The notes under the pieces were generated by a model. That model saw nothing but the letters and a program-made list of their open reading frames with translations, searched no databases and had not been told where the DNA came from. Of a stretch of DNA of 64,000 nucleotides, positions 7,724 to 15,614 are shown in pieces. Position numbers and translations under genes: made by a program. The stretch comes from Pedobacter panaciterrae (GTDB lineage: Bacteria > Bacteroidota > Bacteroidia > Sphingobacteriales > Sphingobacteriaceae). The first letter of the stretch is position 1, and each line of letters opens with the position of its first letter. Where the stretch lies: contig NZ_LGEL01000011.1 in assembly GCF_001636695.1 (NCBI RefSeq), positions 207,973 to 271,972 of the forward strand, written 5' to 3'.

Positions 7724-8770
7724 ATGAACAAGAAACACTGGATTGTATTTTCCATACTGGGGTTATTTATTCTGGCCTGTAAAAAAGATATTCCCATCAA
7801 AGAAGAAATTGAGAAGTTCCTTGGATTTCAAAAACCGATCAATTTTCCAGAACCGGAATATAAGTTTGCGAATAACCCTGTTACCAAGGCTGGATTTGAA
7901 CTGGGCAGGGCGTTGTTTTATGAACCACGCCTTTCCCGTAACAACACCATCACCTGTGGTTCCTGCCACATCCAGTCGTCTGCATTTACACAGCATGGAC
8001 ATGATGTAAGCCATGGTATTGAGGATCGTTTGGGCACACGAAACTCCCCACCTATTATGAATTTAGCCTGGAGCAAGGCTTTCATGTGGGGCGGTGGTGT
8101 CTACGACCTCGATCTGCAACCAATTGTGCCGATCACGACTCATGAAGAAATGGATGAGAACCTGGATAATGTATTGAAAAAAATTAAAGCAGTACCAAAA
8201 TACACGGCTATGTTCAAAAGTGCATTTGGAACCGAAGAAGTAACTACAGCGCGCTTTATGAAAGCGCTTTCCCAATTTATGCTCATGTGTGTAAGCAGTA
8301 ATTCCAAATACGACAAGGTAATGCGCAAAGAAGCAGGAGTTACATTTACAGCCGATGAGCAGGAGGGCTATACCTTGTTTAAACAAAAATGTGCGTCCTG
8401 TCATTCGGAACCTTTATTTACTGATGGATCTTTCCGTAACAACGGTTTAGGTATCAGCGCTATCAACGATCAGGGATTCTATGCGGCTACATTGATCAGC
8501 ACAGATAAGTATAAATTTAAGGTACCCTCTCTCAGGAATCTGCAATATACTGCTCCATACATGCATGATGGTAGGTTCTTATCGCTGGCAGGTGTATTAG
8601 AGCACTACAATTCAGAGGTTCAGCAAACCCCGAATTTAGATCCATTACTAAAACAGGCAAACAGATTGGGGATAGCACTTACACAAAACGATCAGGTTAA
8701 ACTAACAGCATTTTTGGTTACACTGAACGATCCTGATTTTATCAATAACACTCTTTTATCAGAACAATAA
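7724..8770 (+). CDS. Diheme cytochrome-c peroxidase of MbnH/MauG type, lipoprotein
   Basis: The protein has 348 residues with a lipoprotein signal (lipobox ILAC, Cys19). The two heme c motifs are CGSCH at 78-82 and CASCH at 223-227, the two-domain layout of the bacterial diheme peroxidase/MauG family. The segments VPSLRNLQYTAPYMHDG and LARALFYEPRLS-like (ELGRALFYEPRLS) are typical. Because it sits between an MbnP-type gene (6 bp gap) and a Cys-cluster barrel (4 bp gap), I read it as MbnH-like, that is, a Trp-oxidising maturase of the MbnP partner, and not as a hydrogen-peroxide scavenger. That reading rests on context; sequence alone supports only the diheme peroxidase family. Confidence 0.85.
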   Translation: MNKKHWIVFSILGLFILACKKDIPIKEEIEKFLGFQKPINFPEPEYKFANNPVTKAGFELGRALFYEPRLSRNNTITCGSCHIQSSAFTQHGHDVSHGIEDRLGTRNSPPIMNLAWSKAFMWGGGVYDLDLQPIVPITTHEEMDENLDNVLKKIKAVPKYTAMFKSAFGTEEVTTARFMKALSQFMLMCVSSNSKYDKVMRKEAGVTFTADEQEGYTLFKQKCASCHSEPLFTDGSFRNNGLGISAINDQGFYAATLISTDKYKFKVPSLRNLQYTAPYMHDGRFLSLAGVLEHYNSEVQQTPNLDPLLKQANRLGIALTQNDQVKLTAFLVTLNDPDFINNTLLSEQ

Positions 8771-8774
8771 GCAC

Positions 8775-9698
8775 ATGAGAATAATCATTACAGCATTTTT
8801 GCTGACAATATTTACCATCACTGCCACCAAAGCCTGCGATATTTGCGGCTGTGGTGTTGGCAGTTACTATCTTGGGATTTTGCCCGAATACAACAAGCGA
8901 TTTATCGGGCTAAGGTACCAGTACAAAACCTTAAGAACCCATTTAGGTCCATTTGGAGAGCGGACTCCAATTACAGCCGACGAAACTTACCAGAGTGCAG
9001 AGCTTTGGGGTGGCTGGAATATCGGTAACAGGTTCAGAGTACTTGCATTTGTTCCCTACAATTTCAATGAACGTCAAAGCCAGACTGGCAATGGTACCAA
9101 AAGCGGTTTGGGAGATATCGCGCTAATGGGCTATTACAAGCTATTTGACCACAAAGGAACATTAGGCGAACGGTTACTGGTGCAATCCTTATGGATTGGC
9201 GGTGGTGTAAAACTGGCTACAGGAAAGTATGAGCCATCAGAACGCCTTGCGATTCAGGAATCGCCTAATAATTTTCAACTGGGTACAGCAAGCACTGACT
9301 TTACGCTTAATGCAGCTTACGATATCCGATGGAATGATCTTGGATTAAATGCAAACGTAAATTACAAAATCAATACAGAGAACAAATATGATTACCGCTA
9401 TGGCAATAAGTTCACCTCTAATGTACTGGTTTATCATAAGTTTCGCATCGCTCAGAAAGTTACCATCGCACCAAACATAGGTGTATTGTACGAGACTGCT
9501 CAAAAGGATGTTGAAGGTAAAAAGTATGATGTAGCAGTATCTGGCGGCTATTCTTTGTCAGCAGTAGGAGGTTTAGAAGTGTCAATGAAGGGCTTATCCT
9601 TTGGTGCAAATTATCAGAACGTAAGGTCTCAGGATCTGGCCGATGGAAGGGCAAGTGCAGGAAACCGCGTTATGGTTCACATGTCTTTACCGTTTTAA
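8775..9698 (+). CDS. Outer-membrane beta-barrel 'transporter' with N-terminal CDICGC cluster
   Basis: The 307-residue protein has a signal peptide of about 20 residues; predicted cleavage after TKA would leave a mature N-terminus beginning with CDICGCG (Cys21, Cys24, Cys26). The rest alternates aromatic and polar residues and ends in Phe (MSLPF), as outer-membrane barrels do, with about 12 strands by eye. It starts 4 bp after the diheme peroxidase stop and is the last gene of the operon before a strong terminator. The Cys cluster points to metal binding at the periplasmic mouth; import or export of copper cannot be decided. I know the family only as annotated transporter. Confidence 0.75.
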   Translation: MRIIITAFLLTIFTITATKACDICGCGVGSYYLGILPEYNKRFIGLRYQYKTLRTHLGPFGERTPITADETYQSAELWGGWNIGNRFRVLAFVPYNFNERQSQTGNGTKSGLGDIALMGYYKLFDHKGTLGERLLVQSLWIGGGVKLATGKYEPSERLAIQESPNNFQLGTASTDFTLNAAYDIRWNDLGLNANVNYKINTENKYDYRYGNKFTSNVLVYHKFRIAQKVTIAPNIGVLYETAQKDVEGKKYDVAVSGGYSLSAVGGLEVSMKGLSFGANYQNVRSQDLADGRASAGNRVMVHMSLPF

Positions 9699-9704
9699 TT
9701 TATA

Positions 9705-9740
9705 TCACAAGCCTGCAACTGGAGCAGGCTTGTGATCTTT
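9705..9740 (+). terminator. Terminator of the copper-type operon
   Basis: A perfect 12-bp stem (9705-9716 with 9724-9735), loop AACTGGA, is followed by a short T-rich tail (TCTTTA). Confidence 0.75.
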
Positions 9741-9768
9741 ACAGAAAACAACGGTCATTTTTTATTGT

Positions 9769-9776
9769 TAACTTTG
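9769..9776 (+). promoter_or_regulatory. -7 element of the lacI-type gene
   Basis: TAACTTTG matches TAnnTTTG. The predicted leader is about 40 nt before the ATG at 9823. No clear -33 box is visible. Confidence 0.55.
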
Positions 9777-9822
9777 GTATCAAACAAAACTGTAACCACA
9801 CCTTAATTCTTGTATCATCTGT

Positions 9823-10848
9823 ATGGCCCGTCACTATGTAACAATAAAGGATATTGCAAAAATTTTAAACATCTCCGTTTCTACTGTATCAAGGGCTTTA
9901 AGAGATACTTATGATGTGAACCAGGAAACCAAGGAGAAGGTACAGGCTTTGGCAGCAGAACTGAATTACAAACCGAATTTTAACGCAACCGGCTTAGCTC
10001 AGGGCAGCACCCATAATGTGGGTGTAATTTTACCTTTTATTACCAATTATTATTTTTCTACCGTTATTACCGGTATCCAGGAAGTGGCTTATAATAATGG
10101 CTATAACATCATACTATTTGTCACCAATGATTCTCCCGAGCGTGAACTGGCCATTATGGAAAATCTTTCTGTTTCCAGTTTGGATGGCCTTCTGGTCTCT
10201 ATTTCATCTGATTCTGACTCCTGCAACCACTTCCAGGAAATTATAAATGAAGGCATCCCCGTTGTATTTTTTGACCGGGTGGCCAGCGAAATTGAAACGT
10301 CAAAAGTGATGCAAGACGATTACAATGGGGCATTTGAAGCGGTGGAGCATTTAATTTCGAACGGCTATACTAAAATTGCGCACATTGCAGGCCCAAAAGG
10401 CTTAAGCTTTACCGAGGCGCGGCTAAATGGATATCTCGACGCTTTAAAAAAACACGGCATTCAGGTAAATGAAGATTGGATCATTTATTCAGGCTTCTCA
10501 CAGGAATTTGGCGAAAAAGATACACAGCAGTTGTTAGCGCTGAAACAAAAACCTGATGCCATTTTTGCAGTGAACGATAGAAAAGCCATTGGCGCAATGA
10601 TTGCGCTTAAAAACAAAGGCATAAAAGTGGGAGAAGACTTTGGCGTGATTGGTTTTACCAACGACCCCATGTCTACCATTATATCGCCTTCTTTATCTAC
10701 CATTGCCGAACCTGCTTTCGAAATTGGAAAGCTCAGTTGTGAATTACTCATTAAACACATAACAAAAAAACACTTCCATGCAGAAGAAATAATGCTGCCC
10801 GGTAAGCTGATTGTCAGAGAGTCGACCAGGCGAAAAGCTAAATCTTAA
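9823..10848 (+). CDS. LacI-family transcriptional regulator of the aminosugar operon
   Basis: The protein has 341 residues. The N-terminal DNA-binding domain (about 1-60) shows IKDIAKILNISVSTVSRAL with the hinge segment before GLAQGSTHNVGVILP; the periplasmic-binding-protein-like effector domain fills about 62-335. The stop codon overlaps the stop of the convergent nagA gene by 4 bp. The neighbouring operon (susC to nagA) and the LacI-type palindrome upstream of its first gene make it the likely regulator, with an aminosugar or its phosphate as effector. The target and effector are inferred from position. Confidence 0.9.
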   Translation: MARHYVTIKDIAKILNISVSTVSRALRDTYDVNQETKEKVQALAAELNYKPNFNATGLAQGSTHNVGVILPFITNYYFSTVITGIQEVAYNNGYNIILFVTNDSPERELAIMENLSVSSLDGLLVSISSDSDSCNHFQEIINEGIPVVFFDRVASEIETSKVMQDDYNGAFEAVEHLISNGYTKIAHIAGPKGLSFTEARLNGYLDALKKHGIQVNEDWIIYSGFSQEFGEKDTQQLLALKQKPDAIFAVNDRKAIGAMIALKNKGIKVGEDFGVIGFTNDPMSTIISPSLSTIAEPAFEIGKLSCELLIKHITKKHFHAEEIMLPGKLIVRESTRRKAKS

Positions 10849-12035
10849 CTACTGTAAACAACTTTTCCATTTACAATGGTATACTGAATGCAGATCTGTT
10901 GATCAAAAACTACAACATCTGCATCTTTACCCACTGTAAGTGCTCCTTTTCGCTCATCCAACCCCATAATCCTTGCAGGAGTTTTGGTCATCATTCTTAC
11001 TGCTTCTTCTAAAGAAACACCAGCCATATTTACCATATTTCTTAGCAATCTGTCGGCCGTAGCCACGCTGCCGGCAAAAGAGGTCCTGTCAGGAAGTTTA
11101 GCCACACCGTCTTCAATAATAACCGGTAATCCATTTTTACGACTACCCAGAATACTCTCTCCCGGTGGCATACCAGCTCCCCTCATGGCATCAGTAATTA
11201 AGGCAGTACGAGATGCTCCTTTGATTTTATAGATCAGCTTCAGCAAAGGTGCAGGCAAATGCACGCCATCGGCTATGATCTCAACATCCATTTCATCAAT
11301 CAGATAACCACTTTCAATCACGCCCGCAAATCGAAAACAATCGCGTCGGGTTACGCCAGACATACCTGAATAAAAATGTGTAGCCAGAGTATAGCCATTT
11401 TCAAAAGCTTCCAGCACTTCTTCATAAATAGCATCGGTATGTGCAATTGCAGGAAGTATACCTTTTGATTTTAAATACCGGCCAAATTCAATAGCCCCCT
11501 TCAACTCAGGAGCGGCACTCCACCTTTTCACAATAGATGTAGCAGCCAGTATTTCTTTATATTCTGCCGGATCTGGATCACGTATATAACGAGGATCCTG
11601 AGCACCACGCTGGCTTAGTGCGAAATAAGGTCCCTCCAGGTGCATACCTATAAACTGTGCACCTTTATTATTTAGTTTATCGGCCTGTTCATATATCCTT
11701 AAGGTTTCCATCAGGTCTTCCTTTTCACTCGTCAATGTTGTAGGGCACATCGCCGTAGTTCCATAGCGGGCATGGATTTCTGCAATACCTAAAAAAGCTT
11801 CCACCGTATTGTCCATAAAATCATGCCCACCGCCCCCATGTATATGCAGATCTATAAATCCCGGAGCAATGTAGTTTCCCTGTGCATCAATTTCATGAGC
11901 ATCAGGAAACTCAGCATTACCTTCCTCCAGCCCCACAATCTTTCCGTTTTCAACCAGCAGCGTTCCCTGCTCAATTGTTTTATAAGGTGTAATCAGTTTT
12001 CCGTTATATATTTTTAAACGATTCTGGTTCATCAT
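10845..12035 (-). CDS. nagA: N-acetylglucosamine-6-phosphate deacetylase
   Basis: The protein has 396 residues of the amidohydrolase superfamily and removes the acetyl group from GlcNAc-6-phosphate in the cytosol, feeding NagB. Visible metal and substrate residues are the HIH motif at 64-66, Glu134 in HLEGPYF, His199 in IAHTD, His220 in ATHFYSGMSG and the catalytic Asp282 in LITDAMRGAG. It is the last gene of the operon, 39 bp after nagP. Its stop overlaps that of the lacI-type gene on the other strand, so the two transcripts must overlap at their 3' ends. Confidence 0.93.
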   Translation of the reverse strand: MMNQNRLKIYNGKLITPYKTIEQGTLLVENGKIVGLEEGNAEFPDAHEIDAQGNYIAPGFIDLHIHGGGGHDFMDNTVEAFLGIAEIHARYGTTAMCPTTLTSEKEDLMETLRIYEQADKLNNKGAQFIGMHLEGPYFALSQRGAQDPRYIRDPDPAEYKEILAATSIVKRWSAAPELKGAIEFGRYLKSKGILPAIAHTDAIYEEVLEAFENGYTLATHFYSGMSGVTRRDCFRFAGVIESGYLIDEMDVEIIADGVHLPAPLLKLIYKIKGASRTALITDAMRGAGMPPGESILGSRKNGLPVIIEDGVAKLPDRTSFAGSVATADRLLRNMVNMAGVSLEEAVRMMTKTPARIMGLDERKGALTVGKDADVVVFDQQICIQYTIVNGKVVYSS

Positions 12036-12074
12036 AAGCTTAATTTAATCAAATATTCTGTTTTTATGGAATGA

Positions 12075-13397
12075 TCAGGTTTTCCACGTCCTGATCCGGA
12101 AGCCATAAAATGCATAAAAGATCAGAAACAGATAGCAAGGAAACAACACCCAATAAGCTGATCTAAGGTCATACATATCTGCAAAATATCCATAAAAAAG
12201 GGGCATTATTGCATTACCGCATAAACCCATGATCATAATAGACGCGCCCAGTTTTGTATACCTGCCAAGTCCATCCAGCGCCAATGGCCAGATGCCTGCC
12301 CAAACCATAGAATTTGCCAGCCCCAACAATACTACAAACCATATAGAAACATCAGCAGCATGTCCCATTATACTTACCTCACCACTACTAAAAATAATCA
12401 GCAAAGTAAAAACAGCACCCAGCAAAGTACATATCCTTAACACACTAACCTGGCTAATTAGCTTGGGGATAACAATAATGCCCGTTATGTACCCACAAAT
12501 GGTTGCAAACAACGTATAAGATGGGAAAACTTTGGCTTCCAGTAAATGAATATTCATGGAACCTGCGTAGCCAATTATGGTATCAATAGCGATTACCTGC
12601 GTACCTACATGTAAAAAAATAGCCCCCGCACCTAATATCAGGTGTGGAAATTGAAAAATACTTGTTTTACCCGAATTTGCGGTAGCCACCTCAGCACTCT
12701 CATGCTCGGTATCTATCTCTGGTAGCGGAGAATACCTCACCATTAATCCAAGTCCCAGTAATACTGCCCCAACACAGGTATAAGGAAAGATTACCCGTCT
12801 GATGAGCTCATCCAATGCGGCCTCCTTACTTTCAAGATCCATCAATGGCAACTGTTTAAACAAATCACCATCAGTAGCCTTTAAGATCACAGCTGCAAAT
12901 AACAACGGGGCCAATATTCCGGCCCCTTTATTACAGATTCCCATAATGCTGATCCGCTGGGCAGCCCTTTCTTTGGGACCTAAAACAGTGATGTAAGGGT
13001 TTGCTGCTGTTTGCAAAATGGCAAGTCCTGCTCCCAATGTAAACAGGCCAACCAGAAAAATCTCGTAAGTGCGGGTCATGGCTGCCGGCACAAAAATAAA
13101 TGCGCCGGCGGCCATAGTCCAGAAACCGATCATCATCCCTTTCTTAAAGCCGGCAGACTTTAAAAGGTACGATGAGGGTACCGACATCACAAAATAAGAA
13201 ATGTAAAATGCAAAAGCCACCAGATACGACTGGAAATTAGTGAGCTCACATGCCACTTTAAAATAAGGAATCAGGATGGCATTTACCCATGATACGAAAC
13301 CAAATATGAAAAACAGCAACCCTATAATAAGGATTGAAATAAGGGTATCGCGCTTACTTAATGAACTTACGGCAACTGCAGGAATCTGTTTTTTCAT
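12075..13397 (-). CDS. nagP: FHS-family MFS permease, NagP-type N-acetylglucosamine transporter
   Basis: The 440-residue inner-membrane protein has about 12 hydrophobic segments. It shows FHS-family signatures, for example FFIFGFVSWVNAILIPYF near 28-45 and QTAANPYITVLGP at about 128-140. Proteins of this type carry GlcNAc or fucose by proton symport. Placement between nagB (15 bp) and nagA (39 bp) makes GlcNAc the best substrate. Uptake of free sugar by such a permease requires a cytosolic kinase, and none is in this cluster. Confidence 0.85.
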   Translation of the reverse strand: MKKQIPAVAVSSLSKRDTLISILIIGLLFFIFGFVSWVNAILIPYFKVACELTNFQSYLVAFAFYISYFVMSVPSSYLLKSAGFKKGMMIGFWTMAAGAFIFVPAAMTRTYEIFLVGLFTLGAGLAILQTAANPYITVLGPKERAAQRISIMGICNKGAGILAPLLFAAVILKATDGDLFKQLPLMDLESKEAALDELIRRVIFPYTCVGAVLLGLGLMVRYSPLPEIDTEHESAEVATANSGKTSIFQFPHLILGAGAIFLHVGTQVIAIDTIIGYAGSMNIHLLEAKVFPSYTLFATICGYITGIIVIPKLISQVSVLRICTLLGAVFTLLIIFSSGEVSIMGHAADVSIWFVVLLGLANSMVWAGIWPLALDGLGRYTKLGASIMIMGLCGNAIMPLFYGYFADMYDLRSAYWVLFPCYLFLIFYAFYGFRIRTWKT

Positions 13398-13412
13398 ATT
13401 TGTACAATTTAA

Positions 13413-14162
13413 TTATTTTATGGTCGCAGGTGATAACAATGAGGCAGATTCCTCATCAAGGTAAAAACTGCAGTCAGGATGATTTTGCAGAATACTTGCA
13501 GGATATAAATTACTTACCGGCTGTTCCAGACTATCCTTTACCCCTTGCGCTTTCCTGCGATCGGGCACCGAACAGATAATATGTGCAGATTTACAGATTT
13601 GCTTTACAGACATGCTGATGGCCTGACGGGGAACCTCATCAACACTTTCAAACCAACCTTCCGAGAATTGCTGTTTACGGCAGGGTTCATCTAAGTTTAC
13701 AACCAGATAAGGTTCTTCTGTATCAAAATTAGCTGGCGGATCATTAAATGCAAGGTGACCATTCTCTCCAATTCCAACCAATGCAACATCAATCGGATGC
13801 TTTTTAATCAACCCAGCCAGGCGTGCGCATTCTTCAGCAGGATCAACCTCGCCGTTAATTAAAACCGCAGAATTAAGTGCCGGAACTTTATCTAGAAAAC
13901 GTTCTTTGAGGTACTTTCTAAAGCTTGCCGGATGCGATAACGGTAACCCTATATACTCATCAAGATGAAACATATTTACTTTACTCCAGTCTATACCTTT
14001 TTCTTCAATCAGCTGACGGATAGTTTCAAACTGGCTGGTTCCTGTAGCCAGAATAATATTTACAGATCCCTTCTCTTCAATTATATTTCTAATAAGCTCA
14101 GCAGCTGCCTTTCCGGCTACAGTGCCCAGTTCACTGGGATTTTTTGATTGGATAACTTTCAT
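13413..14162 (-). CDS. nagB: Glucosamine-6-phosphate deaminase
   Basis: The protein has 249 residues, slightly shorter than E. coli NagB (266). It converts glucosamine-6-phosphate to fructose-6-phosphate and ammonia. The sugar-phosphate loop ATGTSQ is at about 39-44, the catalytic pair Asp68/Glu69 in FHLDEY, and GIGENGHLAFND at about 130-141 with His136. It lies 30 bp after the GH109-like gene and 15 bp before nagP, in the middle of the operon. Confidence 0.92.
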   Translation of the reverse strand: MKVIQSKNPSELGTVAGKAAAELIRNIIEEKGSVNIILATGTSQFETIRQLIEEKGIDWSKVNMFHLDEYIGLPLSHPASFRKYLKERFLDKVPALNSAVLINGEVDPAEECARLAGLIKKHPIDVALVGIGENGHLAFNDPPANFDTEEPYLVVNLDEPCRKQQFSEGWFESVDEVPRQAISMSVKQICKSAHIICSVPDRRKAQGVKDSLEQPVSNLYPASILQNHPDCSFYLDEESASLLSPATIK

Positions 14163-14192
14163 TTTTTCTATTGTATGATGTATTAATTGATT

Positions 14193-15605
14193 TTATTTAT
14201 TTGCTTTTCGAACCCCGGTAGTACCACCGGCTTTTAGTTCTATATCTAAAGGTTTATTAGTTTTCCAGGAACCTCCCGTAAAATCAGGGATGTTTATGGA
14301 GCCGGACCTGTTGGCTACCGACCACTCGCTCAGCGGGCCAATTACACTCCATGCTGCTGCGTCATAAACGTCCATATCCATCGGAAGGCCATTTCTCAAA
14401 CAGTCTATTAAACGCCAGTCCATTAAAAAATCCATTCCGCCATGTCCGCCTATTTCTTTTGCCATTTCACCAACCTTTTTAGTGATGGCAGGCGTGTATT
14501 GTTCTTCCAGTTTTTTAAATGCAGCATCGTCCAGCCAACCTTCATGGCTGGTTGCTATTTTAGGAGGAAGAGGATATTTCTGGGCCACTCCTTTAGTTCC
14601 ACTAACAAGATGTATCCTCGAATATGGTCTTGGCGATGTTACGTCATGTTGTAACATAATGGTTTTCCCCTTCTGTGTCCGTATGGTAGTCGTGTTCATA
14701 TTCCCACGAAAAGGTTTGCCTACATATTGTTTAAAGGATTCATCTTCTGCAGCTCGCTTTTCGGCCATTTGCTCCATCATAAAATCATTTGAAGACACAG
14801 AAACAAGGAAATCCATACGGTCGCCACGATTAATATCAAGCACCTGGCATACCGGCCCAAGCCCATGCGTTGGGTAAAGGTTTCCATTTCTTTTGGCGTT
14901 TTCCTTTAACCTCCACAGGTCATATCTTTTCTCCTTTTCAAACAATCCTTCAAGAATGTCATGAATATAAGCACCTTCACAATGGATAATTTCTCCAAAA
15001 AAACCTTGTCTGGCCATATTAAGGGTTAGCAGCTCAAAAAAATCATAGCAACAGTTCTCAAGCATTACACAGTGCTTTTTGGTCTTTTCCGACATCTCTA
15101 CCAAACGCCAGCAATCTTCAACAGTGGTTGCCGCAGGGATTTCAACAGCTACATGTTTTCCATGTTCCATCGCATATAATGCAATAGGCGTATGCAACGC
15201 CCAATGCGTAGCAATATAAATCAGGTCAATATCCTCACGTTCGCATAGTCTTTTCCAGCTATCCGCATTTTCCGTATAAAATACGGGGTCATGACCCGTA
15301 GTTTTAATTCTTGCTTTAGACTCCGAAGCTCGTTCCGGTCGTATGTCGCACAGCCCATTAATTTTTATACCATCTATATAACTTACCCGTTCAACAGCCG
15401 CTGAGCCGCGGTTTCCAAGGCCAACAAAACCAATTCTGACGGTATCAATTTTAGGTGCAGCATAACCAGACATATTAAACTGTTGCGGGCGGGTTCTCCC
15501 CCCCTCCGGTTTTATCACACTACATGCCGATAAAACAGGTGCGCCGGCAGCTCCCAGACCAATAATGCCGGTATACTTTAAAAAACTTCTGCGGTTACTA
15601 TTCAT
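14193..15605 (-). CDS. Gfo/Idh/MocA-type protein, probable GH109 alpha-N-acetylgalactosaminidase
   Basis: The protein has 470 residues. The N-terminus has a twin-Arg-like motif (NRRSFLKYTG) and a Cys in LSAC, so it is exported by Tat and possibly lipidated. The NAD-binding GFVGLGNRGSA segment is at about 60-70. A tract with MLENCCYDFFEL and GEIIHCEGAYIHD at about 180-220 is what I associate with GH109, which cleaves alpha-GalNAc by an NAD-dependent oxidation/elimination mechanism. An aminosugar operon context agrees with this. The alternative is a generic periplasmic Gfo/Idh/MocA oxidoreductase. It starts 9 bp after the hydrolase stop. Confidence 0.72.
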   Translation of the reverse strand: MNSNRRSFLKYTGIIGLGAAGAPVLSACSVIKPEGGRTRPQQFNMSGYAAPKIDTVRIGFVGLGNRGSAAVERVSYIDGIKINGLCDIRPERASESKARIKTTGHDPVFYTENADSWKRLCEREDIDLIYIATHWALHTPIALYAMEHGKHVAVEIPAATTVEDCWRLVEMSEKTKKHCVMLENCCYDFFELLTLNMARQGFFGEIIHCEGAYIHDILEGLFEKEKRYDLWRLKENAKRNGNLYPTHGLGPVCQVLDINRGDRMDFLVSVSSNDFMMEQMAEKRAAEDESFKQYVGKPFRGNMNTTTIRTQKGKTIMLQHDVTSPRPYSRIHLVSGTKGVAQKYPLPPKIATSHEGWLDDAAFKKLEEQYTPAITKKVGEMAKEIGGHGGMDFLMDWRLIDCLRNGLPMDMDVYDAAAWSVIGPLSEWSVANRSGSINIPDFTGGSWKTNKPLDIELKAGGTTGVRKANK

Positions 15606-15614
15606 AGTTCTGAT

